40,934 nucleotides of DNA from CAZJWC01 sp964550125 (lineage in GTDB: Bacteria; Bacillota; Clostridia; Christensenellales; Borkfalkiaceae). The stretch spans positions 1 through 40,934 of the forward strand of contig CAZJWC010000012.1 in the NCBI GenBank assembly GCA_964550125.1. The letters are read 5' to 3'. A model generated the notes under the pieces. The model saw only the letters and a list, made by a program, of their open reading frames with translations, was not told the origin of the DNA and did no database searches. The translations under genes and the position numbers were made by a program. Below are positions 33,033 through 40,934 of this stretch, piece after piece (position 1 is the first letter of the stretch; each line of letters begins with the position of its first letter).

Positions 33033-36000
33033 ATGTACGAATTAAATGATTTTGACAGTATACAAATCGGTGTTGCTTCTCCCGAAAAAATAAGAGAGTG
33101 GTCATATGGTGAGGTTACTAAACCTGAAACTATAAATTACCGTACTCAAAAACCTGAAAGAGATGGTCTTTTCTGTGAAAAGATTTTTGGACCTATGAAG
33201 GACTTTGAGTGTCATTGTGGTAAATATAAGAGAATTAGATATAAAGGCATCGTTTGCGAAAAGTGTGGCGTTGAAGTTACACGTTCAAAAGTAAGAAGAG
33301 AGAGGATGGGACATATTGAACTTGCTGCTCCCGTATCTCACATCTGGTATTTTAGAGGCGTTCCTTCAAGAATAGGTTTGCTTTTGGATATGTCTCCCAA
33401 ACATTTAGAGCAAGTAATTTATTTTGCTAGTTATGTTGTTTTAGACCCTGGCAAAATTGAGGGTTTATCTTATAAGCAAGTTATCAATGATAAAGAATTG
33501 AGAGAGATTGAAGAAACTTATGGCGATAGTTCGCAAACTGGCTTGAGAGTAGGTATGGGTGCTGAAGCAATCCGTGAGTTGCTTCAAGCAGTTGACCTTG
33601 AAAAAGAAAGCAAAATCGTAAAAGATATAATTGAAAATAATCCCAGTGGACAAAAGAGAATTAGAGCAGTAAAGCGTATCGAGATTATTGAGGCTTTTAG
33701 AAAGAGTGGAAATAAACCCGAGTGGATGATTTTAACCGTTTTACCCGTAATTCCTCCCGAATTACGTCCTATGGTACAACTTGATGGTGGTAGATTTGCT
33801 ACTTCCGATTTAAATGATTTATATCGTAGAGTTATCAACAGAAATAATCGTTTAAAGAGATTAACTGAACTTTCTGCTCCCGATATGATTATCAAAAATG
33901 AAAAGCGTATGCTTCAAGAAGCAGTTGATGCTTTGATTGATAATGGCAGAAGAGGTAAACCTTTATCAGGTCCTTCAAATAGAGAGTTAAAATCTCTATC
34001 AGGTATGCTTCGTGGTAAACAAGGTCGTTTCCGTCAAAACCTATTAGGTAAACGTGTTGACTACTCTGGCCGTTCAGTTATTGTAGTTGGTCCTGAACTT
34101 AAAATACATCAATGTGGTTTGCCTAAGGAAATGGCAGTTGAACTTTTCAAGCCTTTCGTTATGAAAAAACTTGTTGAAAGTGGAAAATGCCATAATATTA
34201 AGAGTGCAAAGCGTTTTGTAGAGCGTGGTAAGGATTTGGTATGGGAAGTGCTTGAAGAAGTTATCAAAGAACACCCCGTGCTTTTGAATCGTGCTCCTAC
34301 CCTTCACCGTCTTTCAATTCAAGCGTTTGAACCTGTCTTGATTGAAGGTAGAGCGATTAAATTGCACCCCCTTGTTTGTGGTGCGTTTAATGCTGACTTT
34401 GACGGTGACCAAATGGCTGTTCACGTTCCCTTGTCAATAGAAGCACAAGCAGAAGCAAGATTTTTGATGCTTTCATCTAACAATATCTTAAAGTTGTCGG
34501 ATGGTAAACCTGTTATGTCTCCCTCACAAGATATGGTTATGGGTGCTTACTATTTGACTATCACAAGAAAAGAAGACCCTAGAACTAAATTAAGCGATGA
34601 TATTTCAAGCGTAACTTTCAATAAGTATGATGAGTTTGGAAGAATCAGCGAAGATGGTAAAGAATATAAAGGTGGTTACTACTGTAGTGAAGATGAAGCA
34701 ATAATGGCTTATCAAACTAAAACCATTCACTTACAAGATGAAATTTTTGTAAGAAGAACGGTTAAGATTGACGCACCCTCTAAAGAGTATGATGGTGAAG
34801 TTGTTTCAGGTATCGTTAAAACTACAACTGGTAGAATAATATTCAACGATGCAATCCCTCAAGATTTAGGCTTTGTTGAAAGAAATTGTAAAGAAGATTA
34901 TATTAAGTTTGAAATTGATAAACTAATCGGCAAGAAAGATTTATCAAAAATAGTAGATAGATGTTTCAAGACTGGTGGTGCTGCAAAGGCTGCTATGGTG
35001 CTTGATAAAATCAAAGCGTTGGGTTATAAATATTCAACAATAGGCGCAATAACAACTTCAGTATTCGATATGCATATTCCTCAAGGAAAGTGGGATATTA
35101 TTAGAACTGCTGAAAGTGAAGTTGCAAAAATTGAAAAGAAATTTAACCGTGGTCTACTTAAAGAAGAAGACAGATACAGTGCAGTAGTTGATATTTGGCG
35201 TGATGCAACAGATAAGGTTACACAAGAATTGAAGAAGGGATTAGATAAATTTAATCCTATTTGGATGATGGCAAACTCTGGTGCTCGTGGTAGTATCGAC
35301 CAAATTAAACAGCTTGCAGGTATGCGTGGTCTAATGGTTAACCCTAATGGTAAGATGATTGAAATTCCAGTTAAATCTTGCTTCCGTGAAGGTTTGTCTG
35401 TTTTGGAATATTTCATTTCTTCACACGGTGGTCGTAAAGGTTTGGCAGATACTGCGTTAAAGACAGCCGACTCTGGTTACTTGACTCGTAGGCTTGTCGA
35501 TGTATCTCAGGAAGTAATTATTCATGAGGACGATTGCTGTGCAGGAAAGAAACCTCGTGGTCTTGCAATTAGAGCAATTATCGGTTCAAACGGTGAAATT
35601 ATCGAAAGTTTAGAAGATAGACTTACAGGTCGTTTTGCCGCAGAAGATGTTATCGACCCTCAAACAGGTGAGGTGATTATCACTCCTGCTGAAATGATTA
35701 CTGAAGACATTGCAAAGAGAATTGTAAAGTCAGGTATTGAAGAAGTTAAGATTAGAAGTATCTTCACTTGTACTTCTCGTAACGGTGTATGTGCAAAATG
35801 CTATGGTAAAAATATGGCAACAGGTAAACCTATCACTGTTGGTGAGGCGGTCGGTGTTATTGCTGCTCAATCAATCGGTGAACCGGGTACACAGCTTACA
35901 ATGAGAACGTTCCACACTGGTGGTATCGCTGCAACAGGAGATATCACACAAGGTCTACCTCGTATAGAAGAATTGTTTGAGGCTAGAAAACCCAAGGGTG

Positions 36001-36728
36001 TAGCAACACTTTCGGAGGTAAGAGGTGTTGTTCATATTGATACAAGCGATAATATGAAACACGTTATTATCCGTGATGAAAAGACTGGTGAGGACCTTAA
36101 AGAGTATGTATTGCCTTTCAATGCTGAACTTCGTGTTAAGGAAAAGGATTTAATCAATCTTGGTGATTTACTTAATACAGGTAGCAGTAACCCTCAAGAC
36201 GTATTGCGTATAAAGGGTGCTAAGGGTGTTCAAGATTATATCCTTGAACAAGTGCAATCAGTATACCGTTCGCAAGGTGTTGATATCAATGATAAGCACG
36301 TTGAGATTATCGTTAGACAAATGCTTCGTAAGGTAAGAATTGAAAACTGTGGTGATACTGATATGTTACCCGGTGAACTTGTTGATATGTTCTATTTTGA
36401 AGATGCTAACGAAAAGGCAATTCAAAATGGTGGCAGACCTGCAACTGCTAAGCGTGTATTGTTAGGTATCACAAAGGCTTCGTTGTCAACTGATTCCTTC
36501 CTTGCAGCTGCGTCCTTCCAAGAAACTGCTAGAGTATTAACTGAAGCGGCTATTAAGAGCAAGGTTGACCCTCTATTAGGCTTAAAGGAAAACGTTATTA
36601 TAGGTAAACTTATCCCTGCTGGTACTGGTATGAGAGAGTATAAAAATATGACTCCTATGCTTACAGGTGGATATAGAGATATAACTGATGAAGACGAAAC
36701 TTTTGAAGATGAAGTGGATGCTGAATAA
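33033..36728 (+). CDS. rpoC: DNA-directed RNA polymerase beta' subunit
   Basis: 1231 residues, typical Firmicutes length. N-terminal zinc ribbon (CHCGKYK..VCEKCG), the catalytic Mg-binding NADFDGDQM (Asp455, Asp457, Asp459), bridge and trigger-loop blocks (GLMVNPNGKMIEIP, SYLTRRLVD-like, PGTQLTMRTFHTGG) and a second zinc site (CTSRNGVCAKC). It ends with an acidic tail. GGGAGG precedes the start. A strong terminator follows 10 bases after the stop. Confidence 0.98.
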   Translation: MYELNDFDSIQIGVASPEKIREWSYGEVTKPETINYRTQKPERDGLFCEKIFGPMKDFECHCGKYKRIRYKGIVCEKCGVEVTRSKVRRERMGHIELAAPVSHIWYFRGVPSRIGLLLDMSPKHLEQVIYFASYVVLDPGKIEGLSYKQVINDKELREIEETYGDSSQTGLRVGMGAEAIRELLQAVDLEKESKIVKDIIENNPSGQKRIRAVKRIEIIEAFRKSGNKPEWMILTVLPVIPPELRPMVQLDGGRFATSDLNDLYRRVINRNNRLKRLTELSAPDMIIKNEKRMLQEAVDALIDNGRRGKPLSGPSNRELKSLSGMLRGKQGRFRQNLLGKRVDYSGRSVIVVGPELKIHQCGLPKEMAVELFKPFVMKKLVESGKCHNIKSAKRFVERGKDLVWEVLEEVIKEHPVLLNRAPTLHRLSIQAFEPVLIEGRAIKLHPLVCGAFNADFDGDQMAVHVPLSIEAQAEARFLMLSSNNILKLSDGKPVMSPSQDMVMGAYYLTITRKEDPRTKLSDDISSVTFNKYDEFGRISEDGKEYKGGYYCSEDEAIMAYQTKTIHLQDEIFVRRTVKIDAPSKEYDGEVVSGIVKTTTGRIIFNDAIPQDLGFVERNCKEDYIKFEIDKLIGKKDLSKIVDRCFKTGGAAKAAMVLDKIKALGYKYSTIGAITTSVFDMHIPQGKWDIIRTAESEVAKIEKKFNRGLLKEEDRYSAVVDIWRDATDKVTQELKKGLDKFNPIWMMANSGARGSIDQIKQLAGMRGLMVNPNGKMIEIPVKSCFREGLSVLEYFISSHGGRKGLADTALKTADSGYLTRRLVDVSQEVIIHEDDCCAGKKPRGLAIRAIIGSNGEIIESLEDRLTGRFAAEDVIDPQTGEVIITPAEMITEDIAKRIVKSGIEEVKIRSIFTCTSRNGVCAKCYGKNMATGKPITVGEAVGVIAAQSIGEPGTQLTMRTFHTGGIAATGDITQGLPRIEELFEARKPKGVATLSEVRGVVHIDTSDNMKHVIIRDEKTGEDLKEYVLPFNAELRVKEKDLINLGDLLNTGSSNPQDVLRIKGAKGVQDYILEQVQSVYRSQGVDINDKHVEIIVRQMLRKVRIENCGDTDMLPGELVDMFYFEDANEKAIQNGGRPATAKRVLLGITKASLSTDSFLAAASFQETARVLTEAAIKSKVDPLLGLKENVIIGKLIPAGTGMREYKNMTPMLTGGYRDITDEDETFEDEVDAE

Positions 36729-36738
36729 TTAAAAAATC

Positions 36739-36767
36739 AAGGCGTTACGGTTGTAACGCCTTTTTTA
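36739..36767 (+). terminator. Terminator of rpoBC
   Basis: AAGGCGTTAC (36739-36748), GGTT loop, GTAACGCCTT (36753-36762) and six Ts. It separates rpoBC from the str operon. Confidence 0.93.
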
Positions 36768-36902
36768 TGTTAAAAATTAAGAAGATATAAATTTTTGTAG
36801 TTTAAAAATTTGTTTGTTGAAATTAAATCTTCATAATTATGTGAAAAATAATGTAATTTTTGCAAAAAAAGGTACATTTCACCTAAAATACAAGATAAAC
36901 AT

Positions 36903-36931
36903 TTGACAAAGTTTTTTACAAATGGTAAAAT
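36903..36931 (+). promoter_or_regulatory. Promoter of the L7Ae/str operon
   Basis: TTGACA (36903-36908), 17 bases, extended -10 TGGTAAAAT (hexamer 36926-36931). The expected start is at about 36937-36938, on or next to the ATG of the following gene. Confidence 0.8.
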
Positions 36932-36936
36932 CAATA

Positions 36937-37203
36937 ATGCTGATTATGGAAAAGTATGCTATTTTGGAAAAAGAAAATATTACTCTCGCAAAGGGTAAAA
37001 GAGAGGTTTTGCGTGGATTAAAGGACTCTGCGTTGAGCGTAGTTTTTTTAGCAACTGATGCTGACGATAAGTTCAAAGAGCAAATAATCTTAAAATGTAA
37101 TGATAAAAACATTGAGTGCATTGAGTATTTTTCAAAGTTCGATTTAGCAGACATAACCCGTATTGACGTGCCTTGTGCAGTCTTGGGTATCTGTAAAAAT
37201 TAA
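36937..37203 (+). CDS. L7Ae-family RNA-binding protein (YbxF/L7Ae-like)
   Basis: About 88 residues of the L7Ae/L30e/S12e/Gadd45 fold: LAKGKREVLRGLKDSALSVVFLATDADDKF, then FSKFDLADITRIDVPCAVLGI. In Firmicutes a kink-turn-binding protein of this family lies between rpoC and rpsL, as here. The start is uncertain: the ATG at 36922 is inside the promoter; ATG 36937 coincides with the predicted transcription start; ATG 36946 is the other option. None has a ribosome binding site. Confidence 0.82.
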   Translation: MLIMEKYAILEKENITLAKGKREVLRGLKDSALSVVFLATDADDKFKEQIILKCNDKNIECIEYFSKFDLADITRIDVPCAVLGICKN

Positions 37204-37244
37204 TTTGCCGTTCTTTTAAAATTTGCGTAAGGGCAGATTTTTTT
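37203..37244 (+). terminator. Possible weak attenuator before rpsL
   Basis: ATTTGCC (37203-37209) can pair with GGCAGAT (37232-37238), including a G-U pair, followed by seven Ts. The loop of 22 bases makes it weak. If active it would reduce ribosomal-gene expression after the L7Ae gene. Confidence 0.3.
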
Positions 37245-37276
37245 AGAAATATACTATTAAAACAGGAGGTAAAGAA

Positions 37277-37648
37277 ATGCCTACAATCAACCAATTGATT
37301 AAGCACGGAAGAGAAAAACAAACTTTCAAATCAAAAGCGCCCATTATGGACCAAAATCCCCAAAAGAGAGGCGTATGTTTGTCAGTAACAACAACTTCTC
37401 CCAAGAAGCCTAACTCAGCATTAAGAAAAATTGCCAGAGTTCGTTTGACAAATAAGCAAGAAGGTACTGTTTATATTCCAGGCGAAGGTCATAACCTACA
37501 AGAGCACAGTTCAGTGCTTATTCGTGGCGGTCGTGTAAGAGATTTGCCCGGTGTTCGTTATCACATTATTCGTGGTGCATTAGATACTGCTGGTGTTGCA
37601 AAGAGAAAGCAATCTAGAAGTAAGTATGGTGCTAAGCGTCCTAAGTAA
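37277..37648 (+). CDS. rpsL: Ribosomal protein S12
   Basis: 123 residues, standard S12: decoding-centre loop SPKKPNSALRK (Lys43 kept) and IPGEGHNLQEHSSVLIRGGRVRDLPGVRYH. The residue at position 88, Lys in most bacteria, is Arg (codon AGA, 37538-37540). Lys88Arg (Lys87 in mature numbering) is a known streptomycin-resistance substitution. AGGAGG lies 8 bases before the start. Confidence 0.98.
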   Translation: MPTINQLIKHGREKQTFKSKAPIMDQNPQKRGVCLSVTTTSPKKPNSALRKIARVRLTNKQEGTVYIPGEGHNLQEHSSVLIRGGRVRDLPGVRYHIIRGALDTAGVAKRKQSRSKYGAKRPK

Positions 37649-37697
37649 TAAGACAGACACACTAATTTTTTATGATTTTTAGTAGAAAAATCAATAA

Positions 37698-37828
37698 CCT
37701 ACTTGTTCGGTATATATTCTAAAAGGTTGCCCGAAAAAAAGTAGGCAGTATGCTATAAGATTTATAGCAGAAGATTCGCTACTTTGAATAAAAGCAAGCG
37801 ATAGCTGTACTAAGGGTAACAACCCTTA
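37698..37828 (+). ncRNA. Structured intercistronic RNA before rpsG
   Basis: The 208 bases between rpsL and rpsG encode no protein but hold nested and successive stems: CCTACTT (37698-37704)/AAGTAGG (37739-37745) enclosing TTCGG (37706-37710)/CCGAA (37731-37735); GCTATAA (37752-37758)/TTATAGC (37762-37768); TCGCT/AGCGA around 37776-37801; and TAAGGGT (37811-37817)/ACCCTTA (37822-37828). In E. coli the S12-S7 spacer is the S7 autoregulation site. This one is longer and not recognised as a known family. Confidence 0.55.
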
Positions 37829-37856
37829 CAAAAATAAAATAAAAGGAGATATTAAA

Positions 37857-38327
37857 ATGCCTAGAAGAGGTAATGTTCCCAAGAGAGACGTTTTACCCGA
37901 TCCCGTGTATGGTAGCAAGGTAGTTGCTAAACTTATCAACCAAGTTATGTTGGACGGAGATAAAGGTAAGGCACAATCAATCGTATATGATGCTTTCGAA
38001 GCAATCAAAGGAAAGATGAACCAAGACCCTATGGAAGTTTTCAATCAAGCGATGGCAAATGTTATGCCCGTTTTGGAAGTTAAGGCTAGAAGAATCGGTG
38101 GTGCTAACTATCAAGTTCCTATCGAAATTAGACCTGAAAGAAGACAAACTCTTGGTATCCGTTGGTTAGTTATCAATACAAGAAAAAGAAGTGAAAGAGG
38201 GATGGCTAACAAACTTGCTGCAGAACTAATGGACGCATACAACAATGCAGGTGGTACTGTAAAGAAGAAGGAAGACACTCACAGAATGGCTGAAGCTAAC
38301 AAGGCTTTTGCACATTTTAAGTTTTAA
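37857..38327 (+). CDS. rpsG: Ribosomal protein S7
   Basis: 156 residues, standard length; begins MPRRGNVPKRDVLPDPVYGS and contains RRIGGANYQVPIEIRPERR and LAAELMDAYNNAGG. It nucleates assembly of the 30S head. AAAAGGAG lies 9 bases upstream. fusA starts 16 bases after the stop. Confidence 0.98.
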   Translation: MPRRGNVPKRDVLPDPVYGSKVVAKLINQVMLDGDKGKAQSIVYDAFEAIKGKMNQDPMEVFNQAMANVMPVLEVKARRIGGANYQVPIEIRPERRQTLGIRWLVINTRKRSERGMANKLAAELMDAYNNAGGTVKKKEDTHRMAEANKAFAHFKF

Positions 38328-38343
38328 TTTGAGGATATAAACA

Positions 38344-40428
38344 ATGCCTAGAGATTACGATTTAAAAGTAACTAGAAATATCGGTATCATGGCTCACATT
38401 GATGCTGGTAAAACTACAACTACTGAAAGAATTTTGTTCTACACAGGTAAAACGCACAAAATTGGTGAAGTACATGACGGTGCTGCAACAATGGACTGGA
38501 TGGTTCAAGAGCAAGAGCGTGGTATTACTATCACTAGTGCTGCAACAACTTGTGATTGGAAAGGACACAAAATCAATATCATTGATACCCCCGGACACGT
38601 TGACTTCACAGTTGAGGTAGAGCGTTCATTGAGAGTATTAGATGGTGCTGTTGCAACTTTCTGTGCAAAGGGTGGTGTACAACCCCAATCAGAAAAAGTT
38701 TGGAGACAAGCAGATAAATATAAAGTTCCCCGTATCGCTTATGTAAATAAGATGGACAGAGAGGGTGCTGATTTCCAAAATGTTATCAAGATGATGAAGG
38801 AAAGATTAAACGCTAATCCCGTTGCAATCGAACTTCCTATCGGTAAGGACTCATCATTTACAGGTATTATTGACCTTGTAAAAATGGAAGCCGAAGTTTA
38901 TCAAGATGACTTGGGTAAGAATTTCACAAGGGAAGAAATTCCTGAACAATATTTAGAAGAAGCAAAAAAATTGCACGATGCCTTAGTTGAGGCTGCTGCT
39001 GAGCAAGATGACGAGTTAATGGAAAAATTCTTTGAAAATGGCGATTTGTCTGTTGAAGACATCAAAAAAGGTCTTCGTATTGGTACAATCAAAATGTCAT
39101 TGACTCCCGTTCTTTGTGGTTCAAGTTATAAAAACAAAGGTGTACAATTCTTGCTTGATGCTATCGTTGATTATTTACCTAGCCCCTTGGATATTGAGGA
39201 TATGGTTGGTATTAACCCTGTTACAGGTGAAAGCGAAACAAGAAAGAGTGATGATAACGAACCCTTCTCTGGTTTAGCATTTAAGATTGCCGTTGATCCC
39301 TTCGTTGGTAAACTTGCTTTCTTTAGATGTTATTCAGGTTGTTTAGACGCAGGTTCATATGTTTACAACTCAACAAAGCAAAAGAAGGAAAGAGTTGGTC
39401 GTTTGGTTCAAATGAACTCAAATGATAGAATTGAAATTTCTTCAATCTATGCTGGTGATATTTGCGCTATCGTAGGTTTAAAGGATACAGGTACTGGTGA
39501 TACGCTTTGTGATGAAAAAGCACCTATTATTCTTGAAAAGATGGAATTTCCTGAACCAGTTATTAATGTTGCTATTGAGCCTAAGACTAAAGCAGGTCAA
39601 GAAAAAATGACTTTGGCACTTATCAAACTTGCTGAAGAAGACCCTTCATTTAGAACTTATACAGACCAAGAAACTGGACAAACTATCATCGCTGGTATGG
39701 GTGAATTGCACCTAGAAATTATCGTTGATAGATTGCTTCGTGAATTCAAGGTTGAAGCAAACGTTGGTAGACCTCAAGTTGCATATAGAGAAACTATTAG
39801 AACTGCTGTTGACGCTGAAGGTAAATATATCCGTCAATCTGGTGGTAAAGGTCAATACGGTCATTGTAAAATTAAGGTTGAACCTCAAGAGGCTGGTAAA
39901 GGATACGAATTTGTTGATGCAACAGTTGGTGGTTCAATTCCTAAGGAATATATTCCTGCTATTGATAAAGGTATCCAAGAAGCATCAAAACAAGGTTTCC
40001 TTGCCGGTTATGAAATGGTTGACTTTAAAGTTACTGTTTATGACGGTAGTTACCATGATGTTGACTCATCTGAAATGGCGTTCAAAATTGCTGGTTCAAT
40101 GGGCTTTAAGGACGCTTGTTCAAAGTCAAAAGTTGTTTTACTTGAGCCTATGATGAAGGTAGAAATTGAAGCACCTGAGGAGTATTTTGGTACACTAATG
40201 GGTGATGTTTCATCTCGTCGTGGTATCATCAACGGAAGCAACGATAGAAACGGAACTAAGATTATTGATGCCGTTATTCCCCTATCTGATATGTTTGGTT
40301 ATGCAACTGATTTGCGTTCAAACACTCAAGGTCGTGGTGAATATTCAATGGTATTCTCACATTATGCTGAAGTTCCTAAGTCAATCGCTGAAAAAATTAT
40401 CGGCGAAAGGGCTAAAAAGAACGCATAA
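38344..40428 (+). CDS. fusA: Elongation factor G
   Basis: 694 residues. G1 AHIDAGKTTTTE (17-28), switch II DTPGHVDF (about 81), G4 NKMD, then domains II-V with typical GMGELHLEIIVDRL and AGYEMVDFKVTVYDGSYHDVDSSEMAF blocks. It drives ribosomal translocation by GTP hydrolysis. GAGG lies upstream. An AT-rich inverted repeat follows the gene. Confidence 0.98.
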   Translation: MPRDYDLKVTRNIGIMAHIDAGKTTTTERILFYTGKTHKIGEVHDGAATMDWMVQEQERGITITSAATTCDWKGHKINIIDTPGHVDFTVEVERSLRVLDGAVATFCAKGGVQPQSEKVWRQADKYKVPRIAYVNKMDREGADFQNVIKMMKERLNANPVAIELPIGKDSSFTGIIDLVKMEAEVYQDDLGKNFTREEIPEQYLEEAKKLHDALVEAAAEQDDELMEKFFENGDLSVEDIKKGLRIGTIKMSLTPVLCGSSYKNKGVQFLLDAIVDYLPSPLDIEDMVGINPVTGESETRKSDDNEPFSGLAFKIAVDPFVGKLAFFRCYSGCLDAGSYVYNSTKQKKERVGRLVQMNSNDRIEISSIYAGDICAIVGLKDTGTGDTLCDEKAPIILEKMEFPEPVINVAIEPKTKAGQEKMTLALIKLAEEDPSFRTYTDQETGQTIIAGMGELHLEIIVDRLLREFKVEANVGRPQVAYRETIRTAVDAEGKYIRQSGGKGQYGHCKIKVEPQEAGKGYEFVDATVGGSIPKEYIPAIDKGIQEASKQGFLAGYEMVDFKVTVYDGSYHDVDSSEMAFKIAGSMGFKDACSKSKVVLLEPMMKVEIEAPEEYFGTLMGDVSSRRGIINGSNDRNGTKIIDAVIPLSDMFGYATDLRSNTQGRGEYSMVFSHYAEVPKSIAEKIIGERAKKNA

Positions 40429-40443
40429 TAAAATCGACATTTG

Positions 40444-40470
40444 TTTTTGAAAAATAAAATTTTTCAAAAA
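40444..40470 (+). repeat. 12-bp AT-rich inverted repeat after fusA
   Basis: TTTTTGAAAAAT (40444-40455), AAA, ATTTTTCAAAAA (40459-40470) is a perfect hairpin just after fusA. The sequence after it is ACAGG, not T-rich, so it may be an mRNA 3'-end stabiliser or partial terminator. Confidence 0.6.
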
Positions 40471-40484
40471 ACAGGTTATTATAT

Positions 40485-40513
40485 TTGTATTTTTTTAAAT
40501 TTTAATATATAAT
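40485..40513 (+). promoter_or_regulatory. Promoter of tuf
   Basis: TTGTAT (40485-40490), 17 bases, TATAAT (40508-40513), start expected near 40520. tuf is thus probably transcribed separately as well as by readthrough. Confidence 0.7.
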
Positions 40514-40525
40514 GCTTTAAAATAA

Positions 40526-40603
40526 ACTTGTACGGATTAAATTTCCGTCAGCGAGTTCATGGAAATAATGGATAGCTGCACAAACCAAAAACGGTGGACA
40601 AGT
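40526..40603 (+). ncRNA. Multi-branched structured leader of tuf
   Basis: ACTTGT (40526-40531) and ACAAGT (40598-40603) close a junction with an ACGGA (40532-40536)/TCCGT (40544-40548) hairpin, a CAGC (40549-40552)/GCTG (40575-40578) arm and a short ACC/GGT arm. The element begins about 6 bases after the predicted transcription start. It shares GATAGCTG and flanking bases with the rpsG leader. No known RNA family recognised. Confidence 0.5.
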
Positions 40604-40647
40604 TATCATAATAATATATTATTTTAAATTTTTGGAGGAATTTAATT

Positions 40648-40934
40648 ATGGCTAAAGCTAAATTTGACAGAAGCAAACCCCATATTAACGTTGGTACTAT
40701 TGGACACGTAGACCACGGTAAGACAACATTGACTGCAGCTATTACAATGGTTATGGCTTGTAAAGGTCAAGCTGCTAAAATGAAGTATGATGAAATCGAC
40801 AAGGCTCCCGAAGAGAAGGCTCGTGGTATCACAATAAACACTTCACACGTTGAATACGAAACAGACAAACGTCACTATGCACACGTTGACTGCCCCGGAC
40901 ACGCAGACTATGTAAAGAACATGATTACTGGTGC
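40648..40934 (+). CDS. tuf: Elongation factor Tu, 3' end outside window
   Basis: The first 95 codons of EF-Tu: GTIGHVDHGKTTLTAA (G1, 17-32), EEKARGITINTSHVEYET (switch I) and DCPGHADYVKNMITG (switch II). It delivers aminoacyl-tRNA to the ribosome. GGAGG lies 10 bases upstream. The gene runs off the end of the window. Confidence 0.98.
   Translation, partial: MAKAKFDRSKPHINVGTIGHVDHGKTTLTAAITMVMACKGQAAKMKYDEIDKAPEEKARGITINTSHVEYETDKRHYAHVDCPGHADYVKNMITG

Noticed and set aside
32782..33033. Open frame overlapping the 3' end of rpoB
   Set aside because: An off-frame reading of the acidic tail codons, Met/Lys/Ile-rich, with no ribosome site.

Overview
The window comes from an AT-rich, low-GC Gram-positive bacterium, most likely an anaerobic gut or rumen-type member of the Clostridia. 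Supporting signs are strong AGGAGG-type ribosome binding sites, TTGACA/TATAAT promoters, a T-box leader, a ferredoxin-dependent 2-oxoacid oxidoreductase, a cobalamin-dependent methionine pathway, and the gene order rpoB-rpoC-L7Ae-rpsL-rpsG-fusA-tuf. No rRNA, tRNA, insertion sequence, phage gene or CRISPR array was seen.

Layout. (1) 1-1014: 3' part of a Q/Y/N-rich tandem-repeat protein with an acidic C-terminus. (2) 1015-1435: terminator, promoter and a leucine-type T-box leader. (3) 1436-12108, plus strand: a degenerate 2-isopropylmalate-synthase homologue, a TIM-barrel/acyl-CoA-synthetase fusion, a branched-chain aminotransferase, a P-loop NTPase, then (after an internal promoter) a ferredoxin, three subunits of a VOR-type 2-oxoacid:ferredoxin oxidoreductase, an XRE-cupin regulator and a second acyl-CoA synthetase. 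(4) 12159-18757, minus strand: methionine operon metY-metA-metF-activation protein-metH-phosphatase. (5) 18893-21990, minus: proB-proA-proC. (6) 22118-24775: DUF4097/DUF1700 pair (minus) and a membrane protein with two zinc fingers (plus). (7) 24781-27225: pgi behind an attenuator-like leader, then a TIM-barrel isomerase-like gene. (8) 27255-28629, minus: rqcP-like S4 protein and an ispD-ispF fusion. (9) 28678-36765: rpoB-rpoC with their own promoter and a long hairpin-rich leader. (10) 36903-40934: L7Ae-like protein, rpsL, rpsG, fusA and the 5' part of tuf, with structured non-coding RNA before rpsG and tuf.

The most interesting unit is region 3. Taken together, the leucine-type T-box, two acyl-CoA ligases, a VOR-like oxidoreductase and a branched-chain aminotransferase suggest a leucine-starvation-induced route in which branched-chain fatty acids are activated to acyl-CoA, reductively carboxylated with ferredoxin to 2-oxoacids and aminated to branched-chain amino acids. 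The first gene keeps the leucine-binding regulatory domain of 2-isopropylmalate synthase but has lost its metal-binding HxH motif, so it may be a sensor or an enzyme with a new reaction. This reading is inference; the gene families themselves are recognised from motifs. Other points of note are an S12 protein with Arg at position 88 (a streptomycin-resistance substitution in other bacteria), an RpoB with a charged insertion and a long acidic tail, a possibly leaderless L7Ae mRNA, and an exact match to the RanBP2 zinc-finger pattern in a membrane protein.
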